A stretch of 64,000 nucleotides of DNA from Euonymus europaeus (Eukaryota; Streptophyta; Magnoliopsida; Celastrales; Celastraceae): NCBI GenBank assembly GCA_963580455.1, contig OY756958.1, positions 31,570,501 to 31,634,500 on the forward strand. Direction: 5' to 3'. A program made the position numbers and the translations under genes. Each line of letters starts with the position of its first letter. Positions within the stretch are counted from its first letter, which is position 1. Below are positions 11,459 to 23,057 of the stretch, piece after piece. The notes beneath the pieces were generated by a model. That model worked only from the letters and a program-made list of their open reading frames with translations. It was not told where the DNA came from and did no database searches.

Positions 11459-14400
11459 CTAGTGGAGGAAAGACTGCACCACTGGCGAACATGCAGTCAA
11501 GCCAGAGAGAAGGGAAACAATCAGCGCACCATTGTAAGTAGTCGGTTCACCTTGCATTGAGTTGTTCCGGGAATCAATGTAAGTTTCATTTAGGAAGGGG
11601 CCACCAACCAGTGCTCCAATAGCCACATTTGGATTGGGAGTAACTGAGTCAAGCCAAATGAATCCACCGGCGCACCCAGTGTGAGCATCGATTGGAATTG
11701 AAGATCCTCTATGGTGCACAAATTGAGGATATTCACTTCCATACCCAACAAGATAGCTCATTTTCATTGGATTGTTCCCCAAAACATAATCTGCCTGAAA
11801 GATATTGCAGACTGGTTAACAAGTAATACAGAAGGAACCTTTTTTTTCCATCAGGTTTCTTGAATGCATCGAGTCTATTGAGAAATTGAACATAAGAATG
11901 TATTATGTGTCACATTCCCCTTTATAAGATCCGGTATTGTAAATAAAAATGTCAAAACAACATCAGTTTTCCATATATCATGATTAGAAATGCCTTGAGT
12001 AAATGCTCCATTATATTAATGGCTGCTATAAGAAGAAAGGTGAGAACGTAAAAAATAACGTACAAGGAAGCATTAAAGTTCAGTATTATATATTCCTCTT
12101 ACTGTGGGTTTTGTATGCTTTTATGACACAATTTTGTAAGGTAAAAAGTGACTTCTGCAAACTAGGTTGATGTGAACGAAACGAGTGATGAGTCAATCAT
12201 CTTCCATCAATGAAAAGCAAGCATTTAATCAAATGCCAGACAAACAAACACCTGTGATATGGCAAACTCACGAAGATCTGCCGGCTTATAAAATTTCCCA
12301 CTGCAATACAGAGTTTCAGTCCGTGTTGTAATCATGTAATCACTAAAAACAACAGCTAGGAATGCAGAAGCAACAGGATGTTGCAGGCTGTTCCACTTTT
12401 CAACCCATATCAGTCCACCTGCATACAAATTTTGCATCCAATGCATACATTAATGAGACTCTCTAGGAAAAAGGGCTAAACATCGTTATCTACAATGCCA
12501 TAAGGTCTATGACTAATTAACATTTTCCTGATGTAGAAATGCATACATCATTTTGGTGTGCAAATAAAAAGACAAAGCATGTTATAGAAATCCAAAAATA
12601 TGTGCTACTGATATGCGCATAATATATTGGCTCCTAGCAAGAAATGTGACGTGTGTATTGGATTATTGATTAAGATAGATCTCAAACCATTTCCTTTAAC
12701 TTCTCCTGGAAAGATTTTTCAATACCATTGTACAGATTTTAAAGTAAGGTCCACTAGCAGCCTGAAAAGCAAGAGAAACAGCTAGGAATTCCAATTTTCT
12801 GCACACAAACAAGAGCCTGTGCATCATGCTTGTGTCTAATCAATCAAAATGGGAGAACATGGAAAATAAATATATGCATGTAACTAAAAATTTATATTAA
12901 TACGTTAAAGAAAATTACTTTCTGTCCTGCTGGATGTGGCAGTTGGTGAATCTGGAAGAAGCCCACACAAGGTACGCTCTGCAGTTTTACGGTAAAGCTG
13001 GAGATCAATATTCTCAACTCCAGAAATCCCTTTCATCCCAAAGAAATCTACTCTGGAAAGCAGAACCTGCTCCAATGTTACAAAACAAAGAATTAGCGCA
13101 TGTCACCCCAACCCATAATATGTACAACAATATTCTTCATAACATTATCAGCCGTATTTTGCTTTCATTTATTAATTCAACGACTTGACAGGTTAAATGG
13201 AATAGAAGGTAAAAGAGGTCCAACTACATGACTAGTAATTTTAAACATGCACAAAAAATAAGTCTTTATATGAAACTTTTGGGGCTGCAAAAATAGATGA
13301 CGGGATGCAAGAACTAACATGCAGAGGAACAATATTGATATTGGTCTACACATACAACTTTGTCATGAAACAAACAAAATCTTACTCAATTGAAAACTGG
13401 GAAGAAACATCCAACTTACTGCATTCAAAAATATATGCACCTGAATTCCAGCATGCTTGTCATCCCAACTGAACCAAGTTGGATTACCCCAATTGGCAAA
13501 TGCTTTGCCGTTTTCTTCAGTTACGTATCTGAGGTATGAAAGGTCTCCAGTAGCATGGTAGAGCCAGGTGGCTGCCCATAAGAGTTCATCTCCATATCCT
13601 GTAGAGTTGTAGTACTTCTGCACTTGGGGGATGCTGACGCTATAAGAACCTCTATAAGTATTGGCGAAAGTAAACAATTGTTGGGCATGCAGAAGCAGCA
13701 ATCTAGCATAAGTTGAATTGATTTTTCTGAAAACCAGAGATGCTGATGCCATAGCAGCTGCAGTTTCAGCAGCAACCTCCGTTCCGGGGAAAGAGGTGTT
13801 GACCTGCACGAGAGGCCGTTGCTCCGTCATGTTTTCTGGCCTTTCCCAACATTTATGGTCCAGTTCAGGATCACCTACCTTCAACAATCCAAATAAAGAT
13901 CCAACTATTTGAGAGACTAAGAAATTAATCTTATTGGGATTTTTAAGCATGTGATATACTTATGAACATTTGCAGAAAGTGCAAGATCAAACAGGAGGAA
14001 GACCATGAATTATTTATGAAACAATATAGGTCATAATGAGTGATGGCTGGCAAGAGATTGTGCAGACATTTGAAGCAGAGGCCATTCAGCTCTTTAGCAG
14101 TGAAATGTAAATCAAGGGGCAGGATGTTAAAATTAGCGAACCTGAACATAGAGAACGTTAGTAAAAGGATGGGCATTGATAAGAAAATCTGTGATCCACT
14201 TCAATGAGTCTTGCGTTTTCCCAAGCTGCTTCACTGCCTTCAGCCGATCACCATATTCAAGAATCGCCCACGACATCATTGTTGCCGTGAAAGCCATCGG
14301 AAATCCAAACTTGATCAGATCCCCAGCATCGTACAGTCCTTTCGTTAAATCTAAGCCCTCTTCTCTCCCATCATGCAATCCCGAATCTCCTCTCCATGCA

Positions 14401-14752
14401 ATCCTGTTATTCACCAACATCCCAGCTGCAACAACCAAAACGAAACACCTCGAAAACGTTCCAATTTTAACAAAAACTACGACTCGAGAGATATACAGTT
14501 GGTAAATATCATACATTTTTGAACATCGAAGAAATACAAAGCAATTTCAAGTGCGTCGGAATATTTCTTCACAATGTCCGCAGGACAATCCGAGACTGAG
14601 TCTCGCTTATTATGATGGAATTGCTTCAAAAGTGTGAGGACACTTGCAGCTACAACTGAAGCACCGAGCACAAGCACAATCAACCACCAGAACCACCCCT
14701 TCTGATCCTCCCCAACAACTTTACCTTCCATTCGCAACTGCTTCAAACTCAC
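11459..14752 (-). CDS. Membrane-anchored endo-1,4-beta-glucanase, glycosyl hydrolase family 9
   Basis: Six exons rebuild a continuous 536-residue protein: 14752-14515, 14425-14142, 13878-13441, 13066-12919, 12418-12252 and 11794-11459. All junctions are GT-AG and in phase. Residues about 20-42 form a single membrane anchor (WFWWLIVLVLGASVVAA), so this is a type II membrane protein with the catalytic domain outside or in the Golgi lumen. GH9 landmarks are WRGDSGLHDG near 90, the DAGD nucleophile/base motif with Asp112 and Asp115, VHHRG with His453, and a C-terminal EPTTYN with proton donor Glu508. There is no carbohydrate-binding module. The sequence most resembles Arabidopsis endoglucanase 10 (GH9B7) and not KORRIGAN, whose cytoplasmic tail is longer. 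The family acts on cellulose or other beta-1,4-glucans during wall growth. One small departure is Gly507 before the catalytic Glu, where the family usually has Asn. An alternative start is Met8. Confidence 0.93.
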
Positions 14753-15824
14753 CGAGAAAAAGAAAAATTGATTCGCGTTTCAGGTTTCACTGCGAGTGGT
14801 CCAACTCTTGACTGCTATTTCCATTGATTCATACTGTGAATGGTGCTGATGAACCCTAACAGACTGTAATATGCATGGAATCGGAAGATTTGGAGCGAAA
14901 ATTCAAGTGGTTCCCTTTAGTAGACGTCGCGCTTCAAAGGATTTGGAGCGTCAGGATGTAGCCGGCCGTTGATACCAAAGTAGAGTGATAATGGCAGATC
15001 AGTTTTGTCCTTTTATTTGTAGTTTGAAGCGGTTTGAGAAGGAATATTCGTTGCTTTGTATTATGCGTTTTTTTTTAAGATAATCACATTAACAAAACAC
15101 AAATCTCTATACAATTTTTCCATTTTTCATTAACAAAACATTTACTTTTTCATTCCATCATTCATTCTTTAACAAAACTACACAAAAATCAATTTTGGGT
15201 CCCATTTTTTTAAAAAAATTTAAGTCACATATACATTCACATCATCAAAACACATCTTTCAATGCAGTCACCTCATTAAAAAGACACATTCCTATACATT
15301 ATCACTTCCTCCTTAAAAATCTATCATTGCAATTTCCTTGACTGCGGCTTCGAGAACATTTGCTTCCCGCCATATTTTTGTTCCGTTTTGGGTTTTTTCC
15401 CCGATCTGAAGTGTGATTGTGTGGAATCGATTGAGGAGTAAAACCCAACATTTGAGGCACACTTAGATTTAATGGGCTTGACTTTTATCTCTCCATCTAT
15501 GAGAGACACGAGCTGAAACTGAAAGGAAAACTTTAGTCTCATCCTGATTTTATCTAAACACACATCGATTCCATTTGACTTTCCATTACCTTCGTGATTT
15601 CTAGTTATGCCGCTCATAATACCCACCCCCAAACCTTTGAAAAACAAAGCATGGACGGAGTGCAAGAGTGTGAGTTTGCTCGAAGAGGAGAGGAATTATC
15701 CGAGCTTGCTTGAGGAGGAATCACAGCCTAGGAACAAGATAGCATAACAATGGTGAGTTAATTTCGTTTTTGTTTATAGTTTAGGGTTTCCAAAATGTGG
15801 GTTAAGGTTTTTAGGAATTTATGT
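14753..15824. other. Endoglucanase promoter side and repeat DNA
   Basis: 14753-15060 is the likely 5' UTR and promoter of the endoglucanase gene. 15080-15330 is a repeat family member rich in ACAAAACACAT motifs, which recurs in the same orientation near 51790-52110. No gene was recognised. Confidence 0.5.
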
Positions 15825-17985
15825 TACAGGTTGGAGAATCAGTCGATGATGTGGTTAACAACAATACTTCGATAGTGTTTACTACTGATTTGGTGTTTAA
15901 TGGCAAGGAAATGGTTATCAAATGGGCTAGAAGGATTGGACGTTCAAATGGAGTAGTTTTGTTGTGCTTCAGTCTGACATTAATGATCTGAGAATGAACC
16001 TTAGGGTTGTATTTGGATGCGAGTGGAGTGGTGCATACAGAAAGAAATCATATGCAAAGAGGAAGAAGGTTACAAAGAAGAGGAGGTCCTCCATCAAAGC
16101 AATAGGAATTGCATGTCATGAATGGCCAATATAACCATGAGCTTATGAAGTTAGAGTTGGGGCATAGCTTTGTTGGGAGGTTGAATGAAGAAGAGAGGTA
16201 TTGTGGAAAGACTTGGGAAAACTGGTCAAAGAAATTCTTCATCAAATTAAGCTCAATGATGAGACCAATGCATCCACAATGAAAACCATCTTCAATGTTA
16301 GGATTGCTCTTAAGATCAAAAAGATGTGCGGTAGAACACAAATGCAACAATTATTAAAGATGTTGACAAAGCTTGGGTATGTCACGAAGCAAAGCAATGA
16401 GCCAATGACAAATATGGTGCTGAATTTTTTTTTGGGCACTCTCTCATTCCATTCTATTGGCCAAGGAATTCACTTTGTCTACATGCTGGACTACACATTC
16501 AAAACAAATAAGTATCGTTTACCACTGCTTGAGATAGTTGGGGTGACATCCACAGATAAGACATTTGCCTTGACATTTTGTTATATATGTGCAAAGAAAG
16601 ATGTCAACTACGAATGGGCTGTGGATTGTTTGAATGATTTTTTTTATGCTGAAGAACTTCCTAGAGTGTTTGTCATTGATCGTGAGCTTGCTTTGATGAA
16701 TATAGTAACAAAGGTATTCCCTCTTGTAAAGAAAAATATTGTGTTGTGTTCATATTGAGAGAAATGTCTTAAGCAAATGTGTTAGCTTCTTCAAGTAAAA
16801 AAATGACTTTGATGAATTTATGTCATACTGGGCTACTGTTATGCATTCTTGCACACCAGCTAATTTTAATACAAACATGCAAATGTTGATTGAAAAATTC
16901 AAAGAATGACTCAGGATTGTCTTATGTCTATGAGTCTTGGTTGATGAATTATAAGGAGTTTTTTCATTTATGCATGGATTGATCAGTGCTTTCATTTGGG
17001 GAACAAAACCACTAACCGTGTTGAAGGCAGTCACGCAAAGTTAAAAAGACATTTGACTAATTTTGTCCATGGTTTTGTAACATCTTTAGAGACCATTCGC
17101 TTGCTTTTAAAGGGCCAGCTTATAAACATCAATGCGTCATTCGAGGAGAGCTTGATAAGGGTGTCACTTAGATTTAGAAATCACTTATACAAGAATCTAG
17201 TGGAGAAGGAAGAAGCGTGCAAAAAGGCCACACATTACACATAGCTAATGATATTACCACAAAGCGTGAACCATCAACTTTTTAGCGCGTCTTAGAAAAT
17301 TTTGTTTTTGAGGATATTCCATCAACGCAACAGTCACAAGTCTCAGTCTCATATCCAAAGAGAATGAAGATGAAGGTGCATAGGACAAGAAATGCACAAA
17401 CGAGTACTTGGACATTATGCTTTCCAAATGTTGTTATACCTCATATTCAACAGATTATTGATGTGCTAGGAGATGGACACTGTGGTTATAGGGTGATTGC
17501 AAGGTTTCTTAGTCTAGCTGGTGATGGTTGGAAGAAGGTACACAGTGATCTTTTAGAGGAGTTAAAGAACCATTGTGATGAATATAATAAGGTATTGTCT
17601 CCCTTGACATCTATTGAAGAACTTATTGATAGTGTAGATTGTATGGATGGTTTTGCAAATGTGAGACACTAGATGAACATGCCTAGCATGGGCAATGTCA
17701 TTTCGTCTTGCTTCAATGTTGTTGTTGTCCACCTATCAAACATTCAATGTCTAACTTTTTCCATCTAAGGTTCTACCTCCATTTGAGGCTAACTAGGAGA
17801 TCCTCGCCATTGGGTATATAAATGGATGTCATTTTGTTAAAGTGGACTTAGCTGCTACATCAACCATAACACCAGTCTCCAAAATGTGGCTTGATCATCG
17901 TCATCATGTGGCAAGACATTGTCTTACACGACAATTTCAGGAAAACCATGGTTGGAAGGAAGACTAAAATGGCTACTGTGGAATT
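15825..17985 (+). pseudogene. Broken Mutator-like transposase with OTU-like domain
   Basis: Translated pieces in several frames line up with plant MULE proteins. 15830-15960 gives the N-terminal FTTDLVFNGKEMVIKWARRI block. 16450-16760 gives the MULE transposase core, with DYTFKTNKYRLPLLEIVGVT and then FVIDRELALMN, the expected catalytic Asp regions. 16990-17240 gives NKTTNRVEGSHAKLKRHL. 17430-17670 gives an OTU cysteine-protease-like piece with the GDGHCGYRVIARFL motif, and 17775-17960 a HFVKVDL block that could supply the OTU His. Stops and frameshifts separate all of these, for example just after 16758 and around 16900-16990, so no full protein can be made. Terminal repeats were not clearly identified on the right side. 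Confidence 0.8.
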
Positions 17986-18509
17986 AATTTATTGATGATT
18001 CTACTGTTTTTTTATGATTCTGCTTATTTTTCATGTAACAAATACTAGCTATTGTTATTGTTGATTGGGGTATAAACCATTGTTTTTCTCTGTTTTTTTA
18101 CTCTTGGGTGTATTTTTGAAATCTTATAATTTTCGAATATTTTTAGTGTATTTATAAAATTTTGAATTAATGAGTTGTGCTGAGTAAAGGGGTGTCTTTA
18201 GATGAAATCGGGACTAAAATTTCCCAAACTGAAATTGTCCAGAATCGGGCCCAGCCAAGCCAGCAAGCGGATTTCGGCCTACGTGTCCGATGTAATGGGC
18301 TGGTCTTGTGTCCCTCTATTTCCAAATTCCAAAAGACGGAGTGGGCTGAAGTTGTCGACCCGAGCCACCAAGCTGGCCAATAATAAGTCCCCTTCTTCCC
18401 CGATCCCTGAGATTCTATAACGTCCCCAACTTCCCTTCTTCGCGGGCAATACTGAATTGGAAGCTGAGCTATTATCGCCGGAATCTTTGAAGTTCGTCGC
18501 AAAAACTAA

Positions 18510-21217
18510 ATGGGTGGTAAGAGAATTTTTCTTTTTATGTTTATCTTTTTATATTTTGCGTGTCATCGGTTAATTAAAGCTTTGATTTTGTTTGTGTTAA
18601 TCTTCTTCTGGCCTACCGATGTTCCATATTCTAGGGACACAACCGGAAAAGGAAGAGAAGGTCTCCTTGGAACTAACTGAGGAGATTATTCAAAGCATGG
18701 AAGTTGGCATGGCCTTTAGAGATTATGTAATTTACTACTTCTTCTTTTGAATTTTGATTTCAGTGAACATTTTTTGAAAACCTAATTTTTTACGTTATGT
18801 AGTGCGATTGTTAATCAAGTTCGATGATTTTTTTTTTTTAATTTTACATACGCAGAATGGGAGAATTAGTTCTATGGATTTCCACAAGACATCTAGTTAT
18901 CTGGTAACTGCTAGTGACGATGAATCCATCCGCCTCTACGATGTTTCCAGTGCTACGTAAGTGCCCTCATTTTATTTTTTGTCTGTCTCCGCTATGAACA
19001 ATTTGATCATTTCTTAGGGATTGTAAATTTGTAATTTTGGGGACATCAGTTACTCTTTAACTGTATTTGTGTGAAGTTCAAGAAACCTTGATATAGATTA
19101 AAATCAAGCTCAGATGAAACGTATGGATTTCTGATAGTGTGTTGAGTTGTGGCCATATGAAATGTGAAGGTTGAAAGATTTAACAATTTCGCTGGGTACT
19201 CCTATGTTGGGGATTTGTTTGTGTTTTAAGGAATTCTGAGAAAGTGTAATATAATGGTACAGTTTGGTCCCCCAGATGGTGTCTTGTTTTAGCTAATTAT
19301 CACTTATCAGAAACCACATGTATCAGATACAACTTGTGATTAGCGTATAACAGAACCCGTCTAGAGGAAAAACCTATAGGGAAGTGCCTTCACCTTTTGG
19401 TCTCTTTTTGGATAGTACATTACAATTTGGTTTTTGTTAGTTAAAATTTTACTATTCTTCAATGATTCAGTTTAATTGCCTTCCACATTTTGTTATGGCT
19501 TGAATTATGAACATATTTTTCTATTTTCAGATGCTTGAAGACAATTAATAGCAAAAAGTATGGAGTTGATCTTGTTTGCTTTACATCTCATCCTACAACA
19601 GTTATATACTCTTCAAAAAATGGTTGGGATGGTACGTTTATCGGAAAGATTAGTGTGATTATGTTTGCCTATACTCTTTTTTAACCTGCACTTTTCTCTT
19701 TAGAATCTCTAAGGCTTCTGTCCCTCCATGACAACAAGTACTTGCGGTATTTCAAAGGTCACCATGACAGGTTTGGTTTCTGATTTCAGCAAATTTTCTT
19801 TGGCTTCCAAGTGATTGTGTGTCTTCCGAAATCATGTATGCTATTCTTTTTGTTCCTAGGGTTGTTTCTCTTAGCTTGTGCTTTCGCAATGATTGCTTTA
19901 TTTCTGGCTCACTGGATCGAACAGTTTTGCTTTGGGACCAACGAGCTGAGAGGTGTCAGGTAAATAGCTTTGAACACATATAGAGGCTTCTTCTAAGCAT
20001 AATTTCTCCCTATTTTTCTTTTTATTTGGTCAATCATCCATATCCTAGGGACTTTTACGTGCACAAGGAAGGCCTGCCACAGCATATGATGACCAAGGAC
20101 TAGTTTTTACAATTGCATTCGGAGGATTCGTTAGAATGTTTGATGCTCGGAAGTATGAAAAGGTCAGTCAGTCAGGGGCTGATAACTCATGGAATGGTAG
20201 AGCGTACAAGATGTCAACATATTGTTCCATTTCTGTTAACAAGGTCAGGATGTCTCTAACTTTTGTAGAATTTTCAATCCTTATAGGGCCCTTTTGAAAT
20301 ATTTTCTGTTGGGGGAGATGCATCTGATGCAAATGTCATAAAATTCAGCAATGATGGGAGACTTATGCTTTTAACAACAATGGATGGACGCATTCATGTT
20401 CTTGACTCATTTCGTGGCACGGTAGTAAGTTCTTTTGCTAATATCTATGTTTGACAGTAAGTTCTTTGCCTATATCTGTGGTAGACAGTTCTTTTGCTTT
20501 TATGTGTGTTTGACTGTGGGCATGTGAATTCTTTTGGTTTAGATGAAGTTTGTGTCAAGTCGTGCTTAAAAGCCTGAGATAGATTATCTGATGTCTTTTT
20601 ATTGTCGCTGCTGTTATAGCTATCCACATTTAATGTGAAGCCAGTTTCAAGCAATTCAACATTAGAGGCATCTTTCAGCCCTGAGGGGATGTTTGTTGTA
20701 TCTGGTAGAACCTCTCTCTCTCTATCTCTCACAAATTCAGGTTGTATGCTTAGCACATTTTAATTATTGTTTCCTTGTATGTTCAATAAGCAGAGGTAAG
20801 TTCCAATTTTTCTATGGTAAGCTGTGGTCTGTGTGTACTCTTTGGTGCTTAGAATGACATGGGGCTTGAAATGCATTTTTAAGGGCTGCACCTGGCAAAT
20901 GAATTAAAGTACCCTTTTCCAAATGCAGGCACCTCTCTTGCCAGTTTCATTGATACATTGCTTCTGGTGCTTATGCTAATTGAATTGGTTCTGACATTTT
21001 TACCAGGTTCAGGTGATGGTAGTGTTCACGCTTGGAGTATACGAAGTGGGAAAGAGGTACTTTGGAGAACTTTAGTCTCCCCTTCATATAGCTAAATCTC
21101 TCTCTTTCTGTCTCTCTCTATATTATCTCATGTTTCCACAATGTCCTCATTTAACACGTGTGTGTTTACAATCCAGGTTGCACATTGGATGAGCTTTGAA
21201 ACTGTATGGGCTGCTGA

Positions 21218-21277
<60 letters not shown>

Positions 21278-21527
21278 CACACCCACACCCTAGTCACTAC
21301 TCCCCTCAAATGACAGTTATTCTCTTTGGCGCAGGTGCGTTCGCACCGTTTAAACTTATTAACTCCTTTTTTATTCTGTTTAGGTTACAAGTTGGATGAG
21401 TCCTGAAGTTGAGCCCGCAGTGGTAAGGTGGGCTCCTGGAAGTCTTATGTTTGTGAAAGGATCTTCTGAGCTGGCCTTCTATATTCCAGACTTATCTAAA
21501 CTGGGAGCTTATGCCGGAAGAAACTAG
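18510..21527 (+). CDS. WD40 protein of the WDR82/SWD2 type (COMPASS subunit, S2Lb-like)
   Basis: Eleven exons give 331 residues: 18510-18516, 18635-18726, 18856-18956, 19531-19631, 19704-19770, 19860-19959, 20049-20162, 20287-20421, 20620-20704, 21007-21056 and 21384-21527. All are GT-AG and phase-consistent. The first exon is only 7 nt (ATGGGTG). The protein reads LELTEEIIQSMEVG, then WD40 repeats: MDFHKTSSYLVTASDDESIR, GHHDRVVSLSL, ISGSLDRTVLLWDQRAERCQ, GRPATAYDDQGLVF and SGSGDGSVHAWS. This pattern is close to plant SWD2-like proteins, which serve the COMPASS H3K4 methyltransferase and, in animals, also act in transcription termination. The C-terminus (SWMSPEVEPAVVRWAPGSLM) is more divergent than I would expect. 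An extra in-frame 27-nt candidate exon at 21177-21203 is listed separately. It seems intact and functional. Confidence 0.9.
21177..21203 (+). other. Candidate 27-nt alternative or duplicated exon in the WDR82-like gene
   Basis: An acceptor (AATCCAG) and a donor (ACT|GTATGG) bound exactly 27 nt encoding VAHWMSFET. The real last exon starts VTSWMSPEV after its own acceptor at 21383. The two starts are clearly related, so the acceptor region and exon start were duplicated. The copies are separated by a CT/AC microsatellite. Including the piece would add nine residues in frame. Confidence 0.5.
21221..21290. repeat. CT/AC compound microsatellite
   Basis: About 18 CT units are followed by about 9 AC units and AC-rich sequence, in the last intron of the WDR82-like gene. 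Confidence 0.95.
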
Positions 21528-23057
21528 CACTGCTATTGTAGACATCCAGGCTTGTTTCTTTTTTATTGAGAAGGTTTACGATGCTAAATTCCACACTTTG
21601 CAACTGCTCGACAGTCCACACTTTGCAACTGCTCCACAGTCCACACATCTTTCACAGTGTGTGATAGAAGAACCCCTCTTTATTGGTGAACTTACACCTT
21701 AATAAATCCACAAAAGTGGACCGACCAGCAATTGTCTCATGAATAAACTTCAGTACTGACTGCATGTAATATTAATGTAGAACTACTAGGATTAATTAAT
21801 TAACTTTAATCCATGTAACCATTTCAGGTGAGTGTGATGAATGAGCTAGAGTTTACTCTCTATCTACCCATCTGCCTTTCTTCTACATATATATAATATG
21901 TTTAGAAGTCTCTGTCTTGGCATTAAAAAACAGAAAGCAAAGAATGGCATGGAAGTCTAGCTACTCTAGTAGTGGATAGGGAGAGACGGAAATGATATTA
22001 ATGTGTTTAAGAGATGGAGTCAGAAAATAAGTGCAAAGTAAATGTTACCCCAAAGGAAAGGGAAGGTTTGCCTCTGCACATCCTCGTGATCTAATCGGAT
22101 AAGAGAGAGAGGGTGAGAGATTGCTTTACAGGCAAATCCAAAAAACAAAAAAAAAACCGAAAAAAGTTTATCTAAACGAACAGAAAAATGATTACTTATT
22201 GAGGCCAGTGAACCAGAAAACTAACCAAAAGATATATATGATAAAACACACACACGTCCCCATATATGATAGTCCATAGAGATACTAGTATAAGTATCTT
22301 GAGAGAATTAGCAGAGGGAGAGCGAGAGAACAAAAGGCAAATGCACGATAAGGAGAGGAAGACTACCTCCAAATCTCCCAAAAATAATCCCATGAGGACT
22401 GACTGACTGTACCAAGTTAGAAATTAAACCAACCACCCACACCCCACCCCCCCCCCCCCCACACACACACACACATATGTATGTTTATTTATTTTTTACA
22501 TACTACGGCCATGTAATGATGAGATTTTCGAAAAAAATCGATTGGAAGAAACACTAGTTTCCATGAAAATAGTTTCAGTCTTGGCTTCTCGGTTTGTCAA
22601 TCTTTTTCTTTCTTTTACCCATACCCAACTCTAAGAATCAAAATTTTATGGCATATTCACTCATTCATCCACATTTCGCTCACAAGCCCTGTATCTTTCT
22701 ATCTTTCAATCCAAACGTATCATCTGATCTCCTATATATGCTTCATTTTCTACATTATATTTTTTTCTTGTATCCGCAGCTGCAAAAGGTGTCATGATTA
22801 ATCATGTGTGTATATACATATATGTACCTCGTCATGCCTTTTGATCCAAGTAATTAAAATCCTCTGTTTAGCCTCTCAGCTTTCTAAGCCCTCTTTTGTC
22901 CCTTCCCTTTTTCATCTCTCCCCGTCAACTTCACTAATCCTTTTCTCTCAGATATTTCTCTGATTCTCTCCCTTTTTGTAATCTTCAACCACCACACCCT
23001 TCATCTCCAAATCTCAATCTTCAATTTGTTTGCTTCTCTTTGTTTTTTTTTCCTGTC
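21528..23057. other. WDR82-like 3' flank and WUSCHEL promoter region
   Basis: There is no gene here. The 3' UTR of the WD40 gene probably ends near 21800. A C-run followed by an AC repeat sits at 22449-22476. The stretch 22850-23057 is pyrimidine-rich, as is common for a plant 5' UTR, and leads into the WUSCHEL start codon. Confidence 0.5.

Noticed and set aside
12934..13188. 84-codon plus-strand frame
   Set aside because: It is antisense to exon 4 of the endoglucanase gene.
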